Part shown: piece by piece, positions 46,385-54,700 of the stretch
Numbering within the stretch: the stretch's first letter is position 1
Layout: each line of letters opens with the position of its first letter
NCBI GenBank assembly: GCA_036937835.1
Contig: CM072860.1
Span: 5,845,001-5,909,000 of the forward strand
DNA from: Pampus argenteus
Taxonomy: Eukaryota > Chordata > Actinopteri > Scombriformes > Stromateidae
Length of the DNA: 64,000 bases
Reading direction: 5' to 3'
Position numbers and translations under genes: made by a program
Notes under the pieces: generated by a model
Told to the model about the DNA's origin: nothing
Database searches by the model: none
What the model saw: the letters and a program-made list of their open reading frames with translations, nothing else

Positions 46385-47586
46385 TTTCATAGTTAGAAGT
46401 TTAAATTACTTCAAACAGCTATTGAAACCTATTCGCAAATGACTCATACCAGATTTTTCCATCACGTCTCTGAAACTAAAGTTGAAAAGTTGAAGCCTGT
46501 TTAAATCATCTTGACTGTCAAGATTAACTTACTACCTTTCTACAGAGCTTTCAGCCACATTTCACCGTCTTCATCAGCAAGTTTGCTCCGGTGTGGACGT
46601 CCATCACATGATTAAAATAAAGGGTCATATTTGATCAAACTCTGATCGCTGATGAAGACCATGAGATGTGGCCGAAAGCTCTGCAAAAAGCTACACTGAG
46701 ATGAAAACACTCAACTTTTCCTACTTTTGGCAATCAAATGATAATGATGATCATATTTAATATATTATCATTATTATTGTCAAACAATCCAATGAAACCC
46801 AACAAGAAATGTAGCAATAGCAATGTAGTGTATCAATGACATTATTGGTTTTGGGGTGCCAGCCGTATCTATTACTTTTAATTCTATAACAGAGGGTTTT
46901 TTGTTTTTTTTCTGAATGTAGAAAATGATCATTTCTAAAATGATAATAATCATCACCAGGTCTACTCACTCTGCTCACAAAGCCGCCCAGAGAAGCTGTC
47001 AGGACAGGAGCAGTCGAACGAGCGTCTGTGTGGGATCAGCGAGCACACGCCTCCATTCAGACATGGATTCACCTCACACGGATCGACCGTGACTCTCCGT
47101 GACGTGTGGACAAAAACTGAAACACAACAGCGACAGTGTAAAAAAACAAAAACAACAAAAAAAAATCATGTTTTGAATTTGTGTGTGTTTGTTGAACTAA
47201 CCCTGTGGTTGAGTTTCCTCTGGTGCACAGAAGCCCCACAGACGGTCCCGGTCAAAATTGTGTGTGAGAGAGCACCTATGAAGGAAGCAGAAACAATACC
47301 AATACAGTCATTCTGATTCTGACCTTTAACACTCTCTTTTGGGTTTAAGCCAAATGTGTGAAATGGTGCAAATCGATGAGTAGAACTGCTTTGTGGCAAT
47401 ATTTAACAGCCAGTTTGATTCTAAGGAAGTAACAAAAAAACTCTCTCTCAACAATAACCAACCAACTCTGTCAATTATCCACTCGGTAACATCAGCATAC
47501 CTCCACGCCACTCACAGAATCTGCAGTTCATAATAGTAAATCCATCTCAACGCTGAGCACATCACAAAAACACATCTTGCAGTAAC

Positions 47587-47623
<37 letters not shown>

Positions 47624-48890
47624 GTGGAGCAGAGATATTGTGCCATATATAATTGCATTTATTTTGCTCCAACTTGCCGGGCATCCACCCTTTCTGTCTC
47701 AATTCCAAGGAATGATGGTAAAACCCTTCAGTGCGTTTAGTAAAAAAAAAAAGAAAAAGAAAAAATGTAGCTGTGTCACAATCTGACATGATAAAAAAAA
47801 AAAAAAAGAGATGATTTTACTGTGACAGCTGGTTATACTCCCTGAGGATATGCTGCATGAAGTCATAAATGTGCTGTAATAAACTATAGCTATGGTTTAG
47901 AATATTTTATCTCATGTCTGCCTTTAGAAAATATGATATTCTGTTTGTGACACACAAATAAATTACAAGCAATGGGGAATTTATTAAATCCAATTAGCTC
48001 ATTACCTCGTTAAGAGGTTGAATGATGTTACAGAAATCCCTCATCACTAAGAGGTGTGCTCGGGTACGACTACAACACTACTCCAAATACATCGGTGTCA
48101 CTACTGGCTGCAACATATGATGGAAAATACCAGTTTGTGTTTATATGAGGTCACGCCATAAGCCTATGATGCAGAGCACAGTCCTGCAAGGTCTGCGGTT
48201 TGCGAGTGTGTGTGTGTGTCTAAACCAATTATGAAGAGGCGGCTGTGATGTGTTGAATTTTCTCTTTGTAATGCAAGTGTGTGGTAACTTGCGATATCAC
48301 ACACACACACACACACACAATTGTGATTGTTTATGTGTAACCAAAAAAACAAGAGATCCAGACAGTTGGCTAATGAAGGACTCACCAAGGTCTTGAGGAT
48401 AGGATGGTGATGCAGTGATGATGAATCCTTCCACCATGACGAAATGGGAATTTACATTCTTTGCCCATTGTAGTAAGAACTAACAGATAAGAGCAAAAAA
48501 AACAAAAGAGAGTGAAATTAAAAAAAAGTGTCCAAAAACATCTGGATACAGGTTACAGACCTGTTGAATATACAGTATATCAGTGTGCACCCACCCCTCT
48601 TTTTCCCTTCTAAATTAAACTTTTTTTTTTTTTACCTTTCCGGCTCTCCCTGTCTGGATCTTTGAAGATGCCTGCTTCATATCCAGAGACTAACATGTGC
48701 TGGAATCAATGCAGAGAAGAAGTTATTCGCCTTTTACGCTTTTTTTTTTTTTTTTTTTTTTTTTTACGCACGCAAAAAAAAAAAAAAATACACACAAAAC
48801 TGAGTTAGGATGTTTGAAACTTACCCCCCATGCACTGAAAACGCAAGGTAGAAAGAGTAGTACGCCGTATGCCATGATGAAAGTCTGCAT
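39801..48890 (-). CDS. hgfac: Hepatocyte growth factor activator, 14 exons, 607 codons
   Basis: This is a secreted serine protease zymogen; in mammals it cleaves pro-HGF after activation, mainly by thrombin. Exons: 48890-48825, 48699-48636, 48479-48386, 47275-47202, 47116-46970, 46228-46097, 45280-45170, 44742-44568, 43731-43634, 42707-42443, 41724-41585, 41294-41154, 40554-40412 and 39974-39801 (1824 nt, all phases match). Domain order is signal peptide, fibronectin type II, EGF, fibronectin type I, EGF, one kringle and trypsin domain. This order separates it from tPA (no FN2, two kringles) and fits HGFAC. Activation cleavage is predicted at R363|I364 (IARGR|IMGG). The catalytic triad is H404 (AAHC), D454 (HDI) and S553 (GDSGGP), with D547 giving trypsin-like specificity. 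Human is 655 residues. F12 shares this order, but the neighbours rgs12 and dok7 and the catalytic-domain sequence favour hgfac. Confidence 0.93.
39983..40011. repeat. (CA)n microsatellite abutting the hgfac exon 14 acceptor
   Basis: 29 bases of CA, read as TG on the hgfac sense strand. It lies 8 bases from the exon boundary at 39974/39975. Confidence 0.95.
40412..40554 (-). CDS. hgfac: hgfac exon 13 (protease domain, specificity Asp)
   Basis: It encodes TAYSNLQEAGVRLIPHASC, VYGNHVTSDMICAG and CVDACQ. D547, six residues before the catalytic Ser, gives trypsin-like specificity for Arg/Lys. The donor is CCAG|GTAAAC, phase 0. Confidence 0.92.
41154..41294 (-). CDS. hgfac: hgfac exon 12 (protease domain)
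   Basis: It encodes VLIKLKKNEGRCVKRTPF, IRPICLPDKNMMFPDN and YCCTISGWGHMHE. The PICLP and GWG elements are standard in trypsin-fold proteases. The acceptor is TTCGGCAG and the donor GAGA|GTGAGT. Confidence 0.92.
41585..41724 (-). CDS. hgfac: hgfac exon 11 (catalytic Asp)
   Basis: It encodes SQLRVVLGQQNFNVTGPNTR, TFGVEKYIFPDKF and SVFNPTLHDI. D454 is the catalytic aspartate, and NVT is a possible N-glycosylation site. The acceptor is CCCTGCAG and the donor ATAG|GTAACA. The donor is followed at once by a CA repeat. Confidence 0.92.
42443..42707 (-). CDS. hgfac: hgfac exon 10 (activation peptide and catalytic His)
   Basis: It encodes the linker SFTRRIIPSFVHPDIQKPT with CGKKHKKRLS, then IARGRIMGGNTALPGTHPW, DFCAGTLVSSC and WIISAAHCFF. 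Zymogen cleavage follows R363. Cys-349 would form the inter-chain disulfide, and His-404 is catalytic. The donor is CGCAA|GTACGT. Confidence 0.93.
43634..43731 (-). CDS. hgfac: hgfac exon 9 (kringle, second half)
   Basis: It encodes RNPDGDKMPWCYTLNDG and ISWEYCNVPSC. NPDGD-PWCY...W-YC-x-x-x-x-C is the invariant kringle end. The donor is CTGTGT|GTGAGT. The acceptor is TGTGTGTGTAG, again TG-rich. Confidence 0.92.
44568..44742 (-). CDS. hgfac: hgfac exon 8 (kringle, first half)
   Basis: It encodes ECYNSKGIGYRGLAGTTESG, ARCLPWNS and GLGEHAYCR. The G-x-x-YRG, CLPWN and YCR elements define a kringle. The acceptor is preceded by a long TG repeat (TGTGTGCAG) with no pyrimidine tract. Confidence 0.93.
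44745..44780. repeat. (CA)n microsatellite abutting the hgfac exon 8 acceptor
   Basis: A CA repeat with one CG interruption, read as TG on the sense strand. It forms the whole region where the polypyrimidine tract of hgfac exon 8 should be. Confidence 0.95.
45170..45280 (-). CDS. hgfac: hgfac exon 7 (EGF-like domain 2)
   Basis: It encodes ACRLNPCQNDGACRLITATG then KEVCNCRRGYSGPNCSLG, a complete six-Cys EGF module. The acceptor is TATTGTCCAG and the donor CTTG|GTGAGT. Confidence 0.93.
46097..46228 (-). CDS. hgfac: hgfac exon 6 (fibronectin type I)
   Basis: It encodes KCYETLHLRYYDIGESWGR, IHLRNVEQCTCVSGEIKCER and VRYTG. Four Cys in the FN1 spacing (C...C-x-C...C) identify the finger domain. 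The donor is ACTG|GTAAGA. Confidence 0.92.
46348..46379. repeat. (GT)16 microsatellite in hgfac intron 5
   Basis: A perfect 32-base GT repeat between the EGF1 and FN1 exons. Confidence 0.95.
46529..46694. repeat. inverted repeat with hammerhead-like core in hgfac intron 5
   Basis: Arms at about 46534-46581 and 46648-46694 are imperfect reverse complements (GCTGATGAAGAC...TGTGGC(C/T)GAAAGCTCTG) around a 66-base spacer. The right arm has CTGATGA (46649-46655), GAAA (46674-46677) and a GCT/AGC stem closing on UA. These are the conserved parts of a hammerhead ribozyme, as found in Penelope-like and related retroelements. Stem I pairs poorly. Confidence 0.45.
46970..47116 (-). CDS. hgfac: hgfac exon 5 (EGF-like domain 1)
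   Basis: It encodes DPCEVNPCLNGGVCSLIPHR followed by SFDCSCPDSFSGRLCEQ. The six-Cys EGF pattern is complete, with the last disulfide loop C-x-C...G-x-C. The acceptor is GTGTTTCAG and the donor CAGA|GTGAGT. Confidence 0.93.
47202..47275 (-). CDS. hgfac: hgfac exon 4 (fibronectin type II, second half)
   Basis: It encodes WCSLTHNFDRDRLWGFCA then PEETQPQG. WCSLT-NFD-D-WGFC is the FN2 C-terminal signature, giving four Cys across exons 3-4. The donor is CAGG|GTTAGT. Confidence 0.92.
47589..47621. repeat. (TG)16 microsatellite in hgfac intron 3
   Basis: A perfect 33-base TG repeat between the two FN2 exons. Smaller (GT)n 48207-48218 and (CA)n 48298-48319 tracts lie in the same intron. Confidence 0.95.
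48386..48479 (-). CDS. hgfac: hgfac exon 3 (fibronectin type II, first half)
   Basis: It encodes VLTTMGKECKFPFRHGGR and HHHCITILSSRPW. The CKFPF core is the hallmark of FN2 modules. The acceptor is TCTGTTAG and the donor CTTG|GTGAGT. Confidence 0.9.
48636..48699 (-). CDS. hgfac: hgfac exon 2 (propeptide linker)
   Basis: The 64-nt exon encodes HMLVSGYEAGIFKDPDRESR, a linker before the FN2 domain. The acceptor is TTGATTCCAG and the donor AAAG|GTAAAA. The upstream intron is only 125 bases. Confidence 0.75.
48740..48788. repeat. T26 / A15 inverted homopolymers in hgfac intron 1
   Basis: T26 (48740-48765), eight bases, then A15 (48774-48788). They make up a third of the 125-base intron and could form a hairpin. 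Confidence 0.9.
48825..48890 (-). CDS. hgfac: hgfac exon 1 (signal peptide)
   Basis: The first in-frame ATG, at 48890, gives MQTFIMAYGVLLFLPCVFSAWG, a signal peptide with a hydrophobic core. The internal ATG at 48875 has a better Kozak context (ATCATGG) and also leaves a usable signal peptide, so the exact start is uncertain by five residues. The donor is GGGG|GTAAGT, phase 0. Confidence 0.75.
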
Positions 48891-49699
48891 CGATTGGTCT
48901 TCTGGTGTCCGGAGAAGCTTATTTCCTGTGTCTGTCACGTTATATCTGTCAGTTTCAGAGTCCTCAGTCTGCTTTTGGTCATAGGAAACGTGGGAAACCC
49001 TGCAAGTAGTGTCCTGTTCCTCAATATTTCAAGCTGTATTGAGTAAACTCGTTGCGTCATTAGGCTTGTCTATATCTGAGGCATCCTTATATCCCGGCTG
49101 GTGTTCCCTCAACAGCTTTATCTGCAGACGCCCACGGGGTTTTTTAAACATTGCAGGTTATAGACAGAGAGGGGCAGAGGTTTGGATCCGTGACGGTGCT
49201 GCAGGATTCCTCTCTGCTTCCTGCACCGTGTGACGTTCACGCGTCACTTTTTCATGGGGATAAATGGAGATTAACTTTTTAGCATATTAAGATGTTTGTT
49301 TTTAAGTCTTGGGAAACTTTAATAAAGCAATTTGTTGCAGAATATAAGAAAGTAAATTAACTTAAGATCATATAAAAAGCAATATAACCTCCAATCGCTG
49401 CCCACATCTATTTAGTCAGTGATTCAAACTTATCTCAATTTAATTATCTAGGCTATAATTTAAGTCTCATAATAATTTATCCCACAGAGAGTAAAGTTTT
49501 ATGTCATTACAATCAAACCAATGTTTTAGTTATTCGATTAATCAATCCATAACAGGATCGATTAGCTAACTTAAACGTTGTCATTAGCAACCATAGCAAC
49601 CTGTCACAGGTAGGATGTGAACCAGACAATGAATCAGTAAATGTCACACACACAGTGATGTTAGATTAACTTTCAGCAGGTTTAAAGGGTCATTCCACA

Positions 49700-49752
49700 C
49701 AGTACCAGCCAAAAGTTTGGACTCATCAGAATATGTGTCCAAACTTTTTAAA
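49700..49752. mobile_element. remnant of a small inverted-repeat (Tc1/mariner-like) element
   Basis: CAGTACCAGCCAAAAGTTTGG is followed within about 20 bases by TGTCCAAACTTTT, its partial inverse. CAGTACCAGTCAAAAGTTTGG-type ends are familiar from short fish DNA transposons, and this copy looks internally deleted. Confidence 0.4.
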
Positions 49753-50839
49753 TGAGGATTATGGCTACTGTAAAGTTGAATTTACATCATTTGGTGTAAA
49801 TTAAATGTCTTTAATAGGAAGTCTGTGTTTCAAACTGGAGATATGGAGTAGCCATTCTTTGATTAATCTGCCACAAGTCCCCCGATTATAGTATATTATG
49901 GAGACAATATAAGATAAGACAGGAATATTATTTAAGTATATTATTGTGATTGTAATAGTGAACCTCTGCAAAATAATAATCCCAACATACATAGAGTTGT
50001 GCCACTACTACAGCAAATGGCAGGAAAGTTGAGGGTGGAAGCAGACTAGTCATTAAAACCTTTCACACTGAGGAGCAGTAACGGCGATACATTTGAATTT
50101 AGTGAAGCGTAAACGTGAAGAGTGAACGACTATAGGCTCAGTCGTCTGTCAGCATTCCAGCAGTGACATGCTGCGTCAAGAAAAACTCCCCCAGTCCCCA
50201 TAATCTAGCCTCTAATTTCCACCGTCTGTAATAATCTCTCTTTCTCTCTCCAGATGCTGGGCTAAAAAATACAAAGTAGGGGTCGGATGACTAAACAGCA
50301 CGTCCACATCAGTAACTAAAACCCCAGGTGAGAGTGTTTCAGAAGAGGAAACTGTTCAACGAAGAAAACCGTTAATTATTGACAATTTTGCTTAACTTAA
50401 CAAACACGTGTGGCTGGCCAAATAAGACAAGTACTAGGTGAATCCAGTCTATATTTATGCCTTTTACAAGGTGAACTGGGGTTATGTTGTGTATGTTATG
50501 GATGTTATGGATTTCCCTCCCACCCTAAATACCACAAGTATTTATATAAAATGTACATATTGCAAATAAATAACAATAATATACATATATATATATTTTG
50601 GAATTACAGCCATCAAAGTTTTTTTTTTTAATCATTCAACATTTGAACAGCCTCAAAACCACAGAAGCAGGAATTACAGGCAACAAAAGGTACCATCATG
50701 TATCATCTGTAAAACATAGGATGAAGATATAATGAAGAAATAATTAAATTAGAAAGAAGAAAAATTGTGCTTTGGCTCTTTTAGTCCCGCCTAGCATATG
50801 ATCCAACAAACACAGGTACTACTTCCTTATAGGGCACAC

Positions 50840-50845
50840 TTTATT
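50840..50845 (-). promoter_or_regulatory. candidate poly(A) signal for the distal rgs12 form
   Basis: AATAAA on the minus strand about 650 bases past the stop at 51496. Confidence 0.3.
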
Positions 50846-51495
50846 TTTTAGTTTGAATAATAATAATAATAATAAATCTTAACTCAAGGTCCACTTACTA
50901 GCTTTTTCTGTATCTTTCAAGTGCTGCTCACAGTCTTAGTCAGCAGGAAAGCCCAGTGAGTTAAGATTTCCATATCAAACTTATATTAACTTAATGTCAT
51001 TGATTCATTAACGTTTATCATTTAGTAGCACACTTTAGAGAACAGTAAACAGCTTGTATCAGGAACAACATTGGTTTACTGTAAATTAACAGCTTATTTT
51101 ATGCATCCATTAATTACAATTTATAAACGAACTGATCAAGTATGCCTTATAAGAAAAGGGATAGCTCGGCTTTTTCCCACGGCTGTCCTTGGTCTTGAAT
51201 GGCTCATAATAGAATTACTTTATACCCACTAAACTATATAACAAAAACATATCACTGTCCAAAAAATAACAACCAATACTAAAAAATCAACAGGAGAACA
51301 CCAGCATTCTTACCGAATATACAATATCTATCACTATGATATTGATTTTTTTTTGTTTTGTTTTGTTTGTTTGTTTGTTTGTTTTTGTGGAGTGGAAATT
51401 GACAGCTTTGTACACGCAGCCCATCGGTGGACTTATTCCCTTTTTTAAAAGACAGTGCCTCAGGCTTTAAAAGTGCAGCAGTGTGGAGTTCCCTT

Positions 51496-51770
51496 TTAGA
51501 CAACAGTGGCCTTGTAGAGGTCTGTCTGGCAGTCCTTGCCCTCTGGTGGGTTGCGGCCGCTATGGGGCATCTGGGCGTTCCTCATCTTGCTCTGGCACTG
51601 GCGCAGCTCTGCGACGTAGCCCTGGAAGCTCAGGCTGAGCTCAGTGTCCTCTCCCTGGGACGTTTCCTGTGTCCCCTCCTCCAGATGTACTCCCTCCACA
51701 TCCATCACCTCCAGGACCGCCGGTGCAGCGTCAGCTCTCTCTGGGGGCGTTTTGGTGACAGGACTCACGT
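51496..51770 (-). CDS. rgs12: rgs12 distal alternative terminal exon with PDZ-ligand C-terminus
   Basis: The acceptor CTGAGTGCAG is followed by an open frame in the phase left by the donor at 57402. It encodes DVSPVTKTPPERADAAPA, VLEVMDVEGVHLEEG, SLSFQGYVAELRQCQSKM and ends DLYKATVV-stop. The final A-T-V-V fits (A/S)-T-x-(L/V), the ligand reported for the RGS12 PDZ domain and found in an alternative 3' exon form of mammalian RGS12. The acidic and then helical composition looks like real protein. No intervening exon is needed. Confidence 0.78.
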
Positions 51771-54700
51771 CTGCACTCAGGAGAAAAGAAATACAATGGA
51801 GAAGATGAGTTGGTGTATTAAATGATGGTCAAGATGTCATGATTTCAACACTTAAAGGGGACATATTATGTTATTTGTGATTTCCTTTTTATTTATATAC
51901 TTGTTATAATTTTTAGATGTGTGTTAAACATGATCAAAGTTCCAAAAGTTGAGTCAAATATATGTAAAATCTGCTGCCTTCATGTCAAAAGTTAGTGCTC
52001 TGAATGCCGCGTTTGCAAAGTTACCTCTACGTCCACATCGAACTGACATCAGAGTAGGCTCATCGGGCCTTAAAGGGACAGGATCATTTTTTAAAACTGT
52101 AAATCTAACAAATATATAGTAGTGTAGACCCAGAAATATGCATGTTACGATAGAAGATACTAAAAAAAAAGCTTCATAGATCTGAGGGGAACTGCAGTCG
52201 GGCGATAATTATCTGTGGGTTTATCCCTACAAACGACCACTTTAACATTACACATTGTCAATTGATTTATTGTTAATATAAATATGAATTAGTGCAGCTT
52301 TAAATGACATGTCATGCTTCAACTTCATCTGTGTGCATCTTTGAGTCATGGCCCACAGACGACTGAGCTTTGACTCTTTATTATACTGGCCAGATGCTCA
52401 GCATGACTACATTAGATTTTAGAAGATCTAAGTCACCCATTATCACGTGGGTGTACGTGCATTCGCTCGATTGGAGGCATCATTTTAACATGCTTGTATA
52501 ATCTGACAACTGTATGGTTGTGTAATCTGGGCAGCTGTTGCCAAGACAAACTTGATGACATAACCGCTTCCGCTCAAAACTTACTTAACACATGCTCGCC
52601 AAATGTTAAAGGAATGAATTAAATGTAATAAACCGTTGCCTTTACGTGGTATATTTCAACATTACCACTGCATGTCATTTCAGACAGATCCAAGGCTTCA
52701 TGAAAGCATGCATCACAACACGAGTTAATAAACTATAAACATCACATTTAAAGAGGATCCTTCGGGCAATTCCCCTCTTCTCATGTAAATGTGTTCCAGT
52801 GACTAAGAACATGGGTTTTCAGGATGATGGCATTAAAGTTATGATGAGCGATAAACTGAACCCTGTGGCCCCACAGACTCTAAACACAGATCCTTTCAAC
52901 CCACAGACTCTCCTAACTCCGCCTTGCTGTGATTCACTGCCGTTCGTTATTGATGTAAACACAGCTGGTGAATTCCAACAGCTGACCTTACACGGACCCT
53001 CAGCGAAACCACGATGACAGTCCAACTAAATGCACCGAGAGATGAACCTCCAACACATTCGATCACTTTTCAGCACCTTGTCAACATCTTGACTGAAGGT
53101 CAACAAGCATATTGGTGTTGCAGGATTAAGTGGTTAAAATCTGTAGTAGCTTGAGCTTTATCAACACAAATCTTTTGGGGTTTTACACAGAATGTGATGT
53201 ATTGATTCTGGTGTGTAGAGCTGCCAGATGACATATTTTTAATGAATTAAGATTTAATGGATCAATATTTTATCATTTCACAGCGATGAATTTATTCATT
53301 TATCCGTCCATCTTCCTGAACGGGGTCACGAGGTGATTAGCAATGAAAAAAAATCTGCATAAAAATCAGATAATTTTTCTTATAATTGCCATTTTCTTGT
53401 GAAATGTTTGATAATTTTATATACAGTAGGCTTATAAAATATTAAAAAAAAAACAAAAAAAAAACAGAAGTCTGTGAAGATAAAAAAAGTGCTTGTAACT
53501 TATAGAATATGTAATATTTTACAAGGGTTGTTTTTGCAAATTAACTTCATTTCTTCATTATAAAGGGTCAAAGCTTTATATCCACTTAATTATTAATTAT
53601 TATTGACTTATGTTGAGATTTAAAAAAATGTTTATATACTGTGTGTACAAGATTTTATGATCGTTGAGAGTGAAGTTTTGATTGATAGGCCGTCTAAATC
53701 TGGGTATGTTTTGCAAATGAGGCTGATTTTGCTTTCCGTACATCTTTACAAGTTAAGGGAAAATCATCCAACACGTTTTAATTTTAATGTTTCTTTACAT
53801 CCACCCGTATCTACATGGATAGCACGAATAGGCATCTTTATTTTTTACCCATACAGCCTTCTCATACATGTTTTCAGCTATGAAGTGTAAAAAAAAAAAA
53901 GATCTCTTGGCTCAGCTGTTTTTACATGGGCATGCCTCCTGTGGTGAATCTTGTCCTCAGCCATGGCAGCAGCAGCAGCAGGGAGCTGAGACAGACTAGC
54001 CAGACTGGAACAGACCCAGCTACACAGACAGCTTCACTGAGGCAGACTGCCAAAGATCTGCGTTGAGTCCTCCTTGACCACCAGATGGATGATAAGGCAG
54101 GCCCGGGTTCAGCAACACGCCAGCTCTCAGAGCTGATGCAGAGACACAAGAATGAAGACAAGTGAAACCAGCCTGGAGGAAAAATAGAGCCATGTGGCCC
54201 TTCAGGTGCACTGCTGAAACTCTTCCTGAGTCATTACAGAGCACTTTCATATCCCATTTACTTCAAAGAGTCCTTTTATCTGGTCCGTGTGGGCCAAAAC
54301 TTTCCTCTGACTGGAAACTTGCAAAGAGGGAAAAAAAAGAAACAAGCTCTCTCTGGGTGAATTTAAAGAATTATTCTACGGTTAAAGACAATTCAACAAA
54401 TTAAATGCTGCAATCAGTTTTTGTTTATGAAGAGGACAGCTGCTGCACTGTTGACTTGCACTAATCAGTGTCTTAGATTGGAGTTGATGACAGTGTGATG
54501 TCTCCCCCTAGTGGATGCCCTCAATCACCGTCAACCAGGACCACAGACCTAACATTTGCCAGACATCGAGAAGTAATTACAGCAACGATTAAGAAATGGT
54601 AACATAAAGCTGCAGTTGTGCCCATCTGGATACACACTAGAGCCCTTCTGGTTTTGATTTCCAGTCTAATCAGGACCTAATTTACACCTATTATGCCAAG

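Larger units (their letters stand above)
48891..51495. other. intergenic between rgs12 distal 3' end and hgfac
   Basis: Carries the hgfac promoter region. Three minus-strand GTTAAT half-sites of the HNF1 type are at 49270-49275, 49356-49361 and 49665-49670. A palindromic transposon-end-like sequence lies at 49700-49750 and a (GTTT)n tract at 51349-51387. No further gene seen. Confidence 0.4.

Noticed and set aside
39801..48890. Identity as tissue plasminogen activator or coagulation factor XII
   Set aside because: tPA lacks FN2 and has two kringles. F12 has the same module order, but the neighbours are rgs12 and dok7 (HGFAC synteny) and the catalytic domain reads like HGFAC (GQQNFN...TFGVEKYI). 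I also recall F12 as absent from teleosts.
53922..54161. Minus frame ending in a hydrophobic run (VWLVCLSSLLLLLPW), like a membrane or GPI tail
   Set aside because: Its phase does not fit the good acceptor at 54133, no upstream exon was found, and it overlaps the better-phased candidate rgs12 exon.
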